From the NCBI GenBank assembly GCA_028064945.1, contig JAPTWQ010000024.1, positions 1 to 26,836 on the forward strand: DNA of 26,836 nt, read 5' to 3'. How positions within the stretch are numbered: position 1 is the first letter of the stretch; each line of letters begins with the position of its first letter. Positions 18,255-26,715 of the stretch are shown here, piece after piece. The position numbers were made by a program, and so were the translations under genes. The notes under the pieces are model-generated. The model had not been told where the DNA came from. It saw nothing but the letters and a program-made list of their open reading frames with translations, and made no database searches. The stretch is from Nitrospiraceae bacterium. GTDB taxonomy: Bacteria > Nitrospirota_A > Leptospirillia > Leptospirillales > Leptospirillaceae.

Positions 18255-18752
18255 TTAGTTTATAGTAGTAGCATCTTGTCGGCGTTCATCCATTGCATCT
18301 TTAAAGCTACGCAATTGCTTCAATCCTTCAAGAGTGGCCCTGACAACATTATAGGGGTTACTTGAACCAAGAGACTTACATAAAACATTAGTGGCTCCAA
18401 GAACCTCCATAACGGCGCGAACAGCACCACCGGCAATAAGTCCAGTTCCTTCAGCGGCTGGTTTAATCATCACATCTTCTGCCCCAAAGTGACCAATAAC
18501 TTCATGGGGAACGGTAGTAGCCTTCAAAGGTACTGAGATTAAATTCTTTTTGGCATTTTCAATAGCCTTTTTTATCGCTTCTGGAACTTCTGTAGACTTT
18601 CCCTTTCCCATACCGACAACCCCCGCCCCATTTCCAACAACTACGAGGGCGGAAAAGGAGAACCGTTTTCCACCTTTAACAACCTTAGAAACGCGATTGA
18701 CAAAAACCACCTTGTCTTTCAACGCACTATGGTCTACCTTGATGTGTTCCAA
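18255..18752 (-). CDS. rpsE: 30S ribosomal protein S5
   Basis: S5 contributes to decoding fidelity and mRNA unwinding at the entry site. The 165-residue protein has the dsRNA-binding-like N-domain ([44 protein letters not shown]) and the C-domain with GAGLI-like [33 protein letters not shown]. The start is TTG at 18752 with a strong AGGAGG 5 bp ahead. It follows rplR. Confidence 0.97.
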   Translation of the reverse strand: MEHIKVDHSALKDKVVFVNRVSKVVKGGKRFSFSALVVVGNGAGVVGMGKGKSTEVPEAIKKAIENAKKNLISVPLKATTVPHEVIGHFGAEDVMIKPAAEGTGLIAGGAVRAVMEVLGATNVLCKSLGSSNPYNVVRATLEGLKQLRSFKDAMDERRQDATTIN

Positions 18753-18771
18753 ACAAACCTCCTATGAAAGT

Positions 18772-19128
18772 TTAAAACTGAAGACCTCCGGATCGGGCAC
18801 CGTCAGCAAGAGCTTTAATACGTCCATGATAGAGATAACCACCTCTATCAAAAACTACAGATGTAATATTTTTTTTCTTAGCTTCAGTTGCTAAAGCCTC
18901 ACCAACCTTTTTAGCCACATCGACAGTATCACCAGACTTCTCATCTGACATCGTTAGAGAGGAAGCAGAAACAAGGGTAGAACCAGTTGTATCATCAATG
19001 ATCTGAGCATAAATATACTTCAGGCTTCGATAAACAGAAAGACGTGGACACTCAGGGGTTCCCTTAATTTTTTTTCTGACTCGAACATGCTTCGATATTC
19101 TTTTTTCATTACGCGTAGTAAGCTTCAT
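18772..19128 (-). CDS. rplR: 50S ribosomal protein L18
   Basis: L18 binds 5S rRNA together with L5 and L25. The 118 residues have [31 protein letters not shown], then [28 protein letters not shown] at the end, as expected. GGGGGAAG precedes the ATG. It lies between rplF and rpsE. Confidence 0.97.
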   Translation of the reverse strand: MKLTTRNEKRISKHVRVRKKIKGTPECPRLSVYRSLKYIYAQIIDDTTGSTLVSASSLTMSDEKSGDTVDVAKKVGEALATEAKKKNITSVVFDRGGYLYHGRIKALADGARSGGLQF

Positions 19129-19149
19129 ACTTCTTCCCCCAGTTAGAAA

Positions 19150-19689
19150 TTACTTCTTACCCGTTTTTCCTTCTTTTCTTCTAACCTTTTCTCCCTCAAA
19201 GCGTATGCCTTTACCTTTATATGGTTCAACAGGTTTGGCCTGCTTAATTTCTGAGGAAAATTGACCAAGCAACTCTTTATCGAAGGATGTAAGAGTAATA
19301 ACAGTCTGCTTTTCAACTGTTCCCTTAACCTGTGGGGGAAGAGTCATTTCTACTGGTTTTGTAAAACCTAAAGTCATAGAAAGATTTTGACCTGAAAGTT
19401 GGGCTCTGTATCCAACTCCGCTTATCTCTAGGACCCTTTTAAAAGGTTGGGCTACGCCCGTAACCATGTTGTTGATTAACGAACGATGAAGCCCGTGAAG
19501 GGCTTTATCTCTTCCGTTATCAGAAGGACGAATAACTGTAATAAGGTCATTCTCCTGGGAGACTAAGAAGCCATGAGGAAGCGTATGCTGCATTTCACCA
19601 TGGGGGCCCTTTATGTGAAGAGTAAGCTTGTCAATCTTCACAGTAACTCCCTTAGGAATCTGTATTGGCTTTTTTCCTATACGTGACAT
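19150..19689 (-). CDS. rplF: 50S ribosomal protein L6
   Basis: L6 sits near the GTPase-associated centre of the large subunit. The 179-residue protein has MSRIGKKPIQIPKGV, GVAQPFKRVLEISGVGYRAQ, the GFTKPVEMTLP segment, and KPVEPYKGKGIRFEGE followed by a basic tail. The length is standard. It lies between rpsH and rplR. Confidence 0.97.
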   Translation of the reverse strand: MSRIGKKPIQIPKGVTVKIDKLTLHIKGPHGEMQHTLPHGFLVSQENDLITVIRPSDNGRDKALHGLHRSLINNMVTGVAQPFKRVLEISGVGYRAQLSGQNLSMTLGFTKPVEMTLPPQVKGTVEKQTVITLTSFDKELLGQFSSEIKQAKPVEPYKGKGIRFEGEKVRRKEGKTGKK

Positions 19690-19710
19690 TATGGACTCCG
19701 TTCCAGCAGG

Positions 19711-20109
19711 TTACCAGATTTGACAGAGAACTTCCCCGCCAAGATTTAACTGCTTAGCCTTTCTGTCTGTCATAACTCCTTTTGACGTCGAGATAATTGT
19801 TACCCCTATCCCACCCATAAGAGATTTATGATTGCTGACCTTTTGGTATATGCGAAGTCCAGGTTTGGAAATTCTCTTGAGGCCACGAATAAGGGGCACT
19901 CTTTCCTTAGAGACCCTAAGGTGAATCTCAAGGGACTTTTTTCCTTCCGATTCCTTAACTTCGTAAGAGGAAATCAGTCCTTCTTCCATCATAACCTTCA
20001 AAATACTTTCTTTAAGATTAGAATGTTGACAAGAAACTGTCTGATAGACGCGCATATTAGCATTTCTAATACGGGTCAACATATCAGCAATAGGATCTGT
20101 TAATGACAT
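19711..20109 (-). CDS. rpsH: 30S ribosomal protein S8
   Basis: S8 binds the central domain of 16S rRNA and in many bacteria represses the spc operon. The 132-residue protein has DPIADMLTRIRNANM, GLKRISKPGLRIYQKV and ISTSKGVMTDRKAKQLNLGGEVLCQIW at the end. All are typical. It follows rpsN and precedes rplF. Confidence 0.97.
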   Translation of the reverse strand: MSLTDPIADMLTRIRNANMRVYQTVSCQHSNLKESILKVMMEEGLISSYEVKESEGKKSLEIHLRVSKERVPLIRGLKRISKPGLRIYQKVSNHKSLMGGIGVTIISTSKGVMTDRKAKQLNLGGEVLCQIW

Positions 20110-20123
20110 TCATTCCTCCAAAT

Positions 20124-20309
20124 TTACCAGGATGATTTTGTAATACCTGGAATTTCACCTTTAAGTGAGAGGTTGCGAAAACAGATACGGCACATACCGA
20201 AATCTCTCATATACCCACGGGGACGACCGCAAATACGACAACGATTGTAGGTACGCACCTTAAATTTTTGTACTTTTTTAGCCTTGAGAACCATTGAGAT
20301 TTTGGCCAT
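20124..20309 (-). CDS. rpsN: 30S ribosomal protein S14, zinc type
   Basis: The 61-residue zinc-binding form of S14 carries C24-x2-C27 and C40-x2-C43 in [10 protein letters not shown] and GMCRICFR. It is the short C+ version instead of the longer about 100-residue form seen in many other Gram-negatives. S14 is in the head of the small subunit. It lies between rplE and rpsH. Confidence 0.97.
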   Translation of the reverse strand: MAKISMVLKAKKVQKFKVRTYNRCRICGRPRGYMRDFGMCRICFRNLSLKGEIPGITKSSW

Positions 20310-20319
20310 ATTTTTTTCC

Positions 20320-20979
20320 TTATTTTCTGAAAGGCATCCCTAAATGTGTCAACAATGCTTTTGCGGTGGCATTGTCCTTCGCAGTAGTCACAATAGAAAT
20401 ATCAAAGCCGTGCGACATTGTTATTTCATCATACTTGATCTCAGGAAAAATAATTTGTTCTTTTAGACCAAGTGAGTAATTCCCGTTTCCATCAAATGAC
20501 CGATCATTCACTCCTTTGAAGTCACGGATACGAGGAAGTGCAATGGAAATTAGACGATCGAGAAATTCCCACATAATGTCACCACGAAGGGTTACCATAA
20601 CACCAATAGGCATACCTTCCCTAAGCTTAAATCCGGCAATAGACTTTCTAGCCTTTGTCAAGACTGGCTTTTGTCCTGTAATAAGACCTACTTCTTTTGC
20701 GGCCATATCAAGAAGCTTTGGATTCCCGATAGCTTCCCCCAGGGCAACATTCAATGTAATCTTCTGAATCTTAGGAACTTGCATCACATTAGAAAGTTTT
20801 AGCTCATTCATTAACAACTTTTGAATCTCAAGAAAATATTTTTTCTTGAGGCGAGGCTCAGGGGCTTCTCCTCGAACTGATTCTATGGTTGTTGAAGTAG
20901 ATTCTTTTGATTTTTCTGTTTTCTTGGGCTTAGCCGTTTTTCCCGATTTTGCGGGAGCGGCATTTTTTTTCTCTGCCAT
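20320..20979 (-). CDS. rplE: 50S ribosomal protein L5 with an N-terminal extension
   Basis: L5 binds 5S rRNA and contacts the P-site tRNA and S13. The conserved core begins at about residue 43 ([13 protein letters not shown]) and includes [61 protein letters not shown] and [19 protein letters not shown]. At 219 residues the protein is about 40 longer than the usual 179, because of an N-terminal tail rich in Lys, Ala, Ser and Thr. The start is supported by GAAAGG before the ATG at 20979, so the tail is probably real. It lies between rplX and rpsN. Confidence 0.96.
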   Translation of the reverse strand: MAEKKNAAPAKSGKTAKPKKTEKSKESTSTTIESVRGEAPEPRLKKKYFLEIQKLLMNELKLSNVMQVPKIQKITLNVALGEAIGNPKLLDMAAKEVGLITGQKPVLTKARKSIAGFKLREGMPIGVMVTLRGDIMWEFLDRLISIALPRIRDFKGVNDRSFDGNGNYSLGLKEQIIFPEIKYDEITMSHGFDISIVTTAKDNATAKALLTHLGMPFRK

Positions 20980-20993
20980 TATTTACCTTTCAG

Positions 20994-21347
20994 CTACTTC
21001 TTCTGGTCAATAACTTCATTGCATTTTTTGCAAATTCTTGATTTTGTGCCATTTTCAAAGAATTTGTGCGCAATGCGAGTTGGTTTGTGGCAATGAGGGC
21101 ATTCCAGCATAACATTCGAAGCATTCAGAAAATTTTCTTTAGTAATAAAGCCGCCCTCACGAGATGTCTGATTTGGCTTGATGGCTTTCTTCATCATATT
21201 TATATTTTCCACATAAACATGATGATACAGGCGGTCTACTTTGATAATCTTACCAATTTTTCCTTTGTCCTTCCCTGCAGTAACAATAACTTTGTCATCT
21301 TTCTTTAAAGCAGGAAAAGAGAATGGCGAAGGCATTCTTTTTCTCAT
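20994..21347 (-). CDS. rplX: 50S ribosomal protein L24 with a zinc-ribbon motif
   Basis: L24 starts large-subunit assembly. The KOW domain (about 14-48) shows KKDDKVIVTAGKDKGKIGKII and is followed by the NMMKKAIKPNQ segment. The C-terminal half has C83-x2-C86 (CPHC) and C106-x2-C109 (CKKC), a zinc-ribbon arrangement found in many but not all bacterial L24 proteins. AAAGGAA precedes the ATG at 21347, supporting the longer start with the N-terminal extra residues. It has 117 residues and follows rplN. Confidence 0.96.
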   Translation of the reverse strand: MRKRMPSPFSFPALKKDDKVIVTAGKDKGKIGKIIKVDRLYHHVYVENINMMKKAIKPNQTSREGGFITKENFLNASNVMLECPHCHKPTRIAHKFFENGTKSRICKKCNEVIDQKK

Positions 21348-21363
21348 AAATATTCCTTTTCAG

Positions 21364-21732
21364 TTAAATGACTTCTGGTGCGAGAGAAAGAATTTTCATG
21401 AACTTTCTTTTTCTTAATTCTCTCGCAACCGGACCAAAAATGCGTGTTCCAATAGGATCACCTTGGGCATTAATTAGAACTGCCGCATTTTGATCAAATC
21501 GGATATAAGAACCATCTTCACGCCGAGCTTCCTTGACTGTTCTTACAACTACAGCCTTAGCTACGTCACCCTTTTTCACAGAAGCGTTGGGAGTAGCTTC
21601 TTTGATTGAAACGACAATTGTATCACCAAGATGGGCATAACGTCGTCTAGAGCCCCCCATAATATGAAAGCACATAACTTTTTTTGCGCCAGAATTATCA
21701 GCTACTTGTAGAATCGTTCTTAATTGTATCAT
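21364..21732 (-). CDS. rplN: 50S ribosomal protein L14
   Basis: L14 is near the subunit interface and forms bridge B8. The 122 residues contain [36 protein letters not shown] and [28 protein letters not shown] at the end, the full standard length. It lies between rpsQ and rplX. Confidence 0.98.
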   Translation of the reverse strand: MIQLRTILQVADNSGAKKVMCFHIMGGSRRRYAHLGDTIVVSIKEATPNASVKKGDVAKAVVVRTVKEARREDGSYIRFDQNAAVLINAQGDPIGTRIFGPVARELRKRKFMKILSLAPEVI

Positions 21733-21756
21733 TGAGATAGCCTCATCATAAAAAAA

Positions 21757-22023
21757 TTAAAGTACCCGGACAACCCTATGGTGTTTATCCTTGCTGATTG
21801 GCCGTGTCTCTGCAATAAGAACTGTGGCTCCTTGAGGAATTTGCTCCTCTGTATGTGCTTTCAGGCGGTTTTTCTTTGTAACAACTTTCTTATAAAGAGG
21901 ATGAACAACCTTTCTACGAATCTCAACAACTACGGTCTTCATCATCTTATTTTTAACAACAACACCTTGAAGCTGTCGGGGAGATTTAATGGCATCCTGC
22001 TCTGGGTTATTTTGGATTGTCAT
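21757..22023 (-). CDS. rpsQ: 30S ribosomal protein S17
   Basis: S17 is an OB-fold early-assembly protein of the small subunit. The conserved part begins at LQGVVVKNKMMKTVVVEI and ends KDKHHRVVRVL. A short, charge-mixed N-terminal tail of about 16 residues precedes it. It starts directly after the rpmC stop (TAG-ATG), so translation is likely coupled. Confidence 0.95.
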   Translation of the reverse strand: MTIQNNPEQDAIKSPRQLQGVVVKNKMMKTVVVEIRRKVVHPLYKKVVTKKNRLKAHTEEQIPQGATVLIAETRPISKDKHHRVVRVL

Positions 22024-22212
22024 CTACTTTTTCCTTTCGGACAGAACGGTGTTAAGACGTGCAACTGCCCTTTTTTCTTCTTTGACAAGGTGACCATGTT
22101 CAAGGCGACCATTAACTCGTTGAATACGAAAGGTCAAAAGTTTGCGTTTTTTCTCAGTAATCGCCTTGGTTATTTCTTCATCAGTCATTTGCCGAATTTC
22201 TTCAGCCTTCAT
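22024..22212 (-). CDS. rpmC: 50S ribosomal protein L29
   Basis: L29 lies by the exit tunnel and takes part in binding SRP and trigger factor. The 62-residue two-helix protein has MKAEEIRQMTDEEI, KRKLLTFRIQ and LEHGHLVKEEKRAVARLNTVLSER, the usual pattern. It is packed between rplP (2-bp gap) and rpsQ (no gap). Confidence 0.96.
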   Translation of the reverse strand: MKAEEIRQMTDEEITKAITEKKRKLLTFRIQRVNGRLEHGHLVKEEKRAVARLNTVLSERKK

Positions 22213-22214
22213 TT

Positions 22215-22625
22215 TTATTCCTCTCTTTTTACTATTTTGGTGGCAAAGGGCATTTTATAAGATGCCAAACGTAAGGCCTCTTCGGCTACTTCAGGGGTAA
22301 CGCCTTCCATCTCATAAATAATTCGTCCTGGTTTAATAACTGCAACCCAGAATTCAGGATTCCCTTTACCAGAACCCATACGTGTTTCGGCAGGTTTACG
22401 AGTGATGGGTTTATCAGGAAATACCCTAATCCAAACTTTTCCGCCTCGCTTTACAAATCGGGTAATGGCTATACGACCTGCTTCAATTTGGCGGGATGTA
22501 AGCCAATGAGGCTCAATTGCTTTAAGACCATAGTCTCCAAAAGACAGTTCGGAACCTCTATAGGCTTTTCCCTTGAGGTTTCCTTTCATCATTTTTCGAT
22601 GTTTTACTTTCTTAGGACTCAACAT
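22215..22625 (-). CDS. rplP: 50S ribosomal protein L16
   Basis: L16 organises the A-site tRNA region of the large subunit. The 136 residues carry [15 protein letters not shown], the universally conserved [19 protein letters not shown] and [19 protein letters not shown]. Its start overlaps the stop of rpsC by one base (TAATG). Confidence 0.98.
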   Translation of the reverse strand: MLSPKKVKHRKMMKGNLKGKAYRGSELSFGDYGLKAIEPHWLTSRQIEAGRIAITRFVKRGGKVWIRVFPDKPITRKPAETRMGSGKGNPEFWVAVIKPGRIIYEMEGVTPEVAEEALRLASYKMPFATKIVKREE

Positions 22626-23314
22626 TACGCTTTCACCTTTCTACTCTTGTCTGAGGCGGCGTCAAGGGAGGCCTCTGGATTCGAAGGAAGATGATCCCCC
22701 ATATATACCCAAACTTTTATACCAATTTTGCCAAATGTTGTGTAAGATTCGGCCAAACCAAAATCGATATCTGCACGAATAGTTTGAAGGGGAACCCGCC
22801 CTTCCCGATACCATTCAGTGCGAGCTATTTCAGCTCCACCGAGACGACCTGCACAACAAATTTTTACACCTAGTGCCCCAAATCTCAAAGCAGAGGCAAC
22901 ACTTTTTTTCATTGCACGTCTAAAGGAAATTCTTTTTTCCAGCTGTGAGGCTATAGACTCTGCAACTAACTGTGCATCAACTTCTGGCTTTTTAACTTCT
23001 TTAATGGATATAGAAAGTTCAGATTTTATAGTTTTTGCTAACTCTGACTTTAGCTTTTCAATCTCTGAACCTTTTTTTCCGATAATAAGGCCAGGCTTTG
23101 CCGAGTGTATAAGAACTCGGGTAATGCTATCCTTACCTGTCCGCTCTATATCAATACGAGAGATTCCTGCCTGGTAAAGTTTTTTCTTGATATACTTCCT
23201 GATCTGAAGATCCTCGTGGAGCCACTCCACATAAGATTTTTTGGCATACCAGCGAGAATTCCACGTTTTGATATAACCCAGACGAAAACCGGTTGGATGT
23301 ACTTTCTGTCCCAT
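22625..23314 (-). CDS. rpsC: 30S ribosomal protein S3
   Basis: S3 lies at the mRNA entry site. The 229-residue protein begins [20 protein letters not shown], has a KH domain with [15 protein letters not shown], and a C-domain with [20 protein letters not shown] and [13 protein letters not shown]. It precedes rplP, with which it shares one base. Confidence 0.98.
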   Translation of the reverse strand: MGQKVHPTGFRLGYIKTWNSRWYAKKSYVEWLHEDLQIRKYIKKKLYQAGISRIDIERTGKDSITRVLIHSAKPGLIIGKKGSEIEKLKSELAKTIKSELSISIKEVKKPEVDAQLVAESIASQLEKRISFRRAMKKSVASALRFGALGVKICCAGRLGGAEIARTEWYREGRVPLQTIRADIDFGLAESYTTFGKIGIKVWVYMGDHLPSNPEASLDAASDKSRKVKA

Positions 23315-23337
23315 GTGACCTCTATGTGATGGCGGCG

Positions 23338-23682
23338 CTATTTGCGCGTGAGAACAATTGTAAGATGCGACATTCTTTTCTTAATGGAATATGCACGACC
23401 CATAGCACGAGCTTGAATCCGTTTCATGATAGGACCCTGATCTACAAAAATCTTTTCAATTTTTAAATCTTTTGACTCTCCCAAAAATTTCTGTTGAGCA
23501 TTGCTGACGGCTGAGTTCAATGTTTTAAGAACAATCGGGGCTGGGCCGCGGCGAGTAAAGGTGAGGTAAGACTGGGCCTTTACAACATCCATTCCACGAA
23601 TTGCGTCAATAACAAATCGAACTTTCCTCGGGGAAATCTTTATGAATCTATTTTTAGCTACCGCCTCACCTGCAGTTGACAT
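23338..23682 (-). CDS. rplV: 50S ribosomal protein L22
   Basis: L22 lines the nascent-peptide exit tunnel, and its hairpin loop is where macrolide-resistance changes occur in other bacteria. The 114 residues show [19 protein letters not shown], the hairpin segment with [20 protein letters not shown] and [11 protein letters not shown] near the end. It lies between rpsS and rpsC. Confidence 0.97.
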   Translation of the reverse strand: MSTAGEAVAKNRFIKISPRKVRFVIDAIRGMDVVKAQSYLTFTRRGPAPIVLKTLNSAVSNAQQKFLGESKDLKIEKIFVDQGPIMKRIQARAMGRAYSIKKRMSHLTIVLTRK

Positions 23683-23708
23683 TGTTTACCTTTCAAATCT
23701 TTGCTTGT

Positions 23709-23993
23709 TTAGCGTTTGGAGGATTTTTCGACCTTGGACCCGCCATGGGCTTTAAACAAACGCGTAGGAGAAAATTCCCCTAGTTTATGACCAACCATGT
23801 TTTCAGTCACATAAACAGGGATAAATTTCTTCCCATTGTGAACGGAAAAGGTAAAGCCGATCATTTCGGGAATAATCATAGAACGGCGAGACCATGTCTT
23901 AATCATCTTTTTTTCTCCAAGAGAAATAGATTTCTCAACTTTCTCAAGGAGAGATGCATCAATAAAAGGGCCTTTTTTAATTGATCTTGGCAT
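23709..23993 (-). CDS. rpsS: 30S ribosomal protein S19
   Basis: S19 is in the head of the small subunit and pairs with S13. The 94 residues start [12 protein letters not shown], followed by [19 protein letters not shown], then [19 protein letters not shown] and a basic end. All features are typical. It follows rplB by 12 bp. Confidence 0.98.
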   Translation of the reverse strand: MPRSIKKGPFIDASLLEKVEKSISLGEKKMIKTWSRRSMIIPEMIGFTFSVHNGKKFIPVYVTENMVGHKLGEFSPTRLFKAHGGSKVEKSSKR

Positions 23994-24005
23994 AGGAAAT
24001 TCCTT

Positions 24006-24827
24006 TTACTTTCTACGTCGAATGATGAATCGATCTGTCTTAGGGTTATGACGAGTTTTAAATCCCTTGGAAGGTTGGCCCCAAGGAGAACAGGGATGGC
24101 GTCCTCCAGATGACTTTCCTTCGCCTCCTCCTAGGGGATGATCCACGGGATTCATGGCTACACCACGAACATGTGGCCGTTTCCCCAACCATCGAGATCT
24201 TCCAGCTTTACCAATAGAGATATTTTCATGTTCAATATTGCCGACTTGCCCTACAGTTGCTCTGCAGCGGCCGTGAATTTTCCTTGTTTCACCAGACGAA
24301 AGTTTGATTATAACCCAATCGCCTTCTCTTCCCAATATTTGAGCATAGGCACCTGCAGATCTAGCTATTTTGCCGCCGGCACCAATTTTAAACTCTATGT
24401 TATGAACAAGCGTTCCTAGAGGAATCTGCATGATTTCCAATGCATTTCCTGGTCGAATATCAGCTCCTAATCCTGAAATTACAGTATCGTTTACATTTAA
24501 GCCGATAGGAGCAAGAATATATGCCCTTGAACCATCCGCATAGCAAATAAGTGCAATTCGAGCAGATCGGTTAGGATCGTATTCAATCGACTCAACCTTA
24601 GCAGGAATAGAATCTTTGTTGCGTTTAAAGTCGATTAACCGATAAGCTCTCTTATGGCCCCCTCCACGATGGCGTGAAGTCAATGTTCCAATGTTATTTC
24701 TGCCTCCAGAAGACTTTTTGGAGGTAGTTAACGGCTTATATGGTTTTTCCTTGGTAATCTCTTCAAAGGTATATCCAGTTTTATACCGGCTTGATTGGGG
24801 AACTGGATTATAAGTTTTAATTCCCAT
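24006..24827 (-). CDS. rplB: 50S ribosomal protein L2
   Basis: L2 is essential for subunit association and peptidyl-transferase function. The 273 residues include [38 protein letters not shown], and [18 protein letters not shown], which contains the highly conserved His near the catalytic centre. A normal length and a basic C-terminus (IIRRRK) complete it. It lies between rplW (2-bp gap) and rpsS. Confidence 0.98.
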   Translation of the reverse strand: MGIKTYNPVPQSSRYKTGYTFEEITKEKPYKPLTTSKKSSGGRNNIGTLTSRHRGGGHKRAYRLIDFKRNKDSIPAKVESIEYDPNRSARIALICYADGSRAYILAPIGLNVNDTVISGLGADIRPGNALEIMQIPLGTLVHNIEFKIGAGGKIARSAGAYAQILGREGDWVIIKLSSGETRKIHGRCRATVGQVGNIEHENISIGKAGRSRWLGKRPHVRGVAMNPVDHPLGGGEGKSSGGRHPCSPWGQPSKGFKTRHNPKTDRFIIRRRK

Positions 24828-24829
24828 TA

Positions 24830-25117
24830 TTATGCTCCCTCAAAAATATCAAGCTTAAATCCATCTTTTAATGTGATATAGGCTCGCTTTCGATCAGGAA
24901 GACTTCCTTTAACAATCCCGATTCTTTTAGCCTTGCCTTTTCTAACAACAGTCCTGACAGACTCTACTTTAACGTTGAAAATTGACTCAATAGCCTTTTG
25001 AATTTGAATCTTGTTAGCTTTTTTATAAACATGAAAAAGATAAACTGAGTTTTTCTCACGCACCCTATCCGATTTTTCGGAAAGTATTGGGCGAATGAGA
25101 ACATCCGAAATGTCCAT
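24830..25117 (-). CDS. rplW: 50S ribosomal protein L23
   Basis: L23 is the docking site of trigger factor and SRP at the tunnel exit. The 95 residues have [14 protein letters not shown], the [20 protein letters not shown] segment and RKAYITL-like [19 protein letters not shown]. It starts 3 bp after rplD and ends 2 bp before rplB. Confidence 0.97.
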   Translation of the reverse strand: MDISDVLIRPILSEKSDRVREKNSVYLFHVYKKANKIQIQKAIESIFNVKVESVRTVVRKGKAKRIGIVKGSLPDRKRAYITLKDGFKLDIFEGA

Positions 25118-25120
25118 GTT

Positions 25121-25753
25121 TTACCCTTTCAGTAACTGTTGAAGCCATTCGCGTGAGTCTTCTGCCACTAAAACAACATCTGTAAAAACCATATACAGAG
25201 CAGTCACTGCTGTAGAGGGAAGAATAGTCAATCCAGGAATATTTCTAGAGGAGAGCCATGTATTTTCATCAAGCTCCTCAGAAATGATTAAAATATTTTG
25301 ATAGCCTGGATTGGTATGGTATTTTTTAAGAAGGTCCACGAATTTTTTTGTTTTAAGTGTTTCGCTCTCAAGATTTGGGATGATGCTAACTTTATTTTCA
25401 GAAACTCTAACGAGTAATGCCTCGCGCAATGCCTTCAGGACCTTTTTTGAGGGCTGCTTATAAAAATAATTGCGAGGACGAGGTCCGAAAATAATTGCCC
25501 CCCCACGCCATTGAGGAGCACGAGAAGAGCCTTGACGGGCACGGCCGGTCCCTTTCTGGCGATATGGCTTCTTTCCGCCTCCGGATACTTCTCCTCTGGT
25601 TTTTGTTGAGGAAGTTCCCGCTCGCATACCGGCAAGTTCCATGGTGGTTATTTCATGGACTATTCCGTTGTTGAATGAATCTTGGGTGACCTCTGAGTCA
25701 ATGGAAATTGTTGATGATGATTTGCCATCAGAGGAAAGAACTGGGATGTTCAT
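25121..25753 (-). CDS. rplD: 50S ribosomal protein L4
   Basis: L4 forms part of the exit tunnel, and in some bacteria represses the S10 operon. The 210-residue protein shows the extended loop with GGGKKPYRQKGTGRARQGSS and RAPQWRGGAIIFGPRPRNY, with KKVLKALREALLVR afterwards. The internal Glu/Asp-rich end is usual. It lies between rplC and rplW. Confidence 0.97.
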   Translation of the reverse strand: MNIPVLSSDGKSSSTISIDSEVTQDSFNNGIVHEITTMELAGMRAGTSSTKTRGEVSGGGKKPYRQKGTGRARQGSSRAPQWRGGAIIFGPRPRNYFYKQPSKKVLKALREALLVRVSENKVSIIPNLESETLKTKKFVDLLKKYHTNPGYQNILIISEELDENTWLSSRNIPGLTILPSTAVTALYMVFTDVVLVAEDSREWLQQLLKG

Positions 25754-25768
25754 ATTTCGTCCTTTAAA

Positions 25769-26383
25769 TTAATCTTTTTTAAAAACCAGAATTGTGCCAG
25801 GGTGTCCTGGAACAGCGCCCTTGAGTAAGACAAGATTTGCCTCTGCTTTAACTTCTACGACCTCGAGGTTTTTTATCGTTACATTTTTATGCCCCATATG
25901 GCCAGGAAGCTTTTTGTTTTTTAGAACGCGAGAAGGATAAGCAGAAGAACCGATGGAGCCAGGTTCACGATGGAACATAGATCCATGAGTAGCGTCTCCT
26001 CCACGGAAATGATGTCTTTTCATAACACCAGCAAAGCCTTTTCCTTTTGTCATTCCTGTAGCACTTACAAGTTCTCCTGGCTTGAAGAAATCAGCTCCAT
26101 AAATAGAGCCTGAAGCTGGTGGATCGCCAAGGATGACTACTTCGCGGATAGTGCGATATGTGTTTTGGGAATACTTTTGGAAATGGCCTCGTAGGGGTTT
26201 GTTTAAGGAGACGGGTTTGACAATTCCGTAACCAAGCTGAACAGCAGAGTAGCTGTCTTTTTCTTTTGTTTTAACTTGGATCACTTCACACGGACCAACC
26301 TTGACAACGGTTACTGGAATAGATTTCCCGTTTGAAAGATAAATCTGGGTCATGCCGATTTTTTCGCCAATAATGGAATTCAC
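25769..26383 (-). CDS. rplC: 50S ribosomal protein L3
   Basis: L3 is an early-assembly protein reaching near the peptidyl-transferase centre. The 204-residue protein has IIGEKIGMTQIY, then VSATGMTKGKGFAGVMKRHHF, GGDATHGSMFHREPGSIG and KLPGHMGHKNVTIKNLEVV. The start is GTG at 26383 with GGAG about 6 bp upstream. It follows rpsJ after 9 bp. Confidence 0.97.
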   Translation of the reverse strand: MNSIIGEKIGMTQIYLSNGKSIPVTVVKVGPCEVIQVKTKEKDSYSAVQLGYGIVKPVSLNKPLRGHFQKYSQNTYRTIREVVILGDPPASGSIYGADFFKPGELVSATGMTKGKGFAGVMKRHHFRGGDATHGSMFHREPGSIGSSAYPSRVLKNKKLPGHMGHKNVTIKNLEVVEVKAEANLVLLKGAVPGHPGTILVFKKD

Positions 26384-26392
26384 TGGATTCTC

Positions 26393-26695
26393 CTAAAGCT
26401 TGATTTCGACATCGACGCCCGCCGGAAGCTCAAGCTTCATGAGTGCATCAATAGTCTCAGGTGTCGACTCAATAATATCAATCAAACGTTTGTGGGTACG
26501 ACGTTCAAATTGCTCACGGGATTTCTTATCCGCATGAGGGGAACGTAATACAGTGAATTTTTCTATTCTTGTAGGAAGAGGAATTGGACCCTTAATGGTA
26601 GCCCCGGTCCTTTTGGCAGTAGAAACAATATCAACAAGTGATTGATCAAGAATTCTGAAATCATAACCTTTAAGACGAATCCTAATTTTATCCAT
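26393..26695 (-). CDS. rpsJ: 30S ribosomal protein S10
   Basis: S10 is in the small-subunit head and doubles as NusE in antitermination complexes. The 100 residues have [37 protein letters not shown] and [20 protein letters not shown], all standard. It is the first ribosomal gene after tuf, only 20 bp downstream, so no long regulatory leader can sit between them. Confidence 0.98.
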   Translation of the reverse strand: MDKIRIRLKGYDFRILDQSLVDIVSTAKRTGATIKGPIPLPTRIEKFTVLRSPHADKKSREQFERRTHKRLIDIIESTPETIDALMKLELPAGVDVEIKL

Positions 26696-26715
26696 GACGA
26701 TTCTTGCTCCAGTAT

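Noticed and set aside
21778..22260. Plus-strand open frame (160 codons) across rpsQ, rpmC and rplP
   Set aside because: Crosses three certain genes on the other strand, is Phe/Leu/Asn-rich as expected from complementing Lys-rich ribosomal genes, and lacks homologous features.
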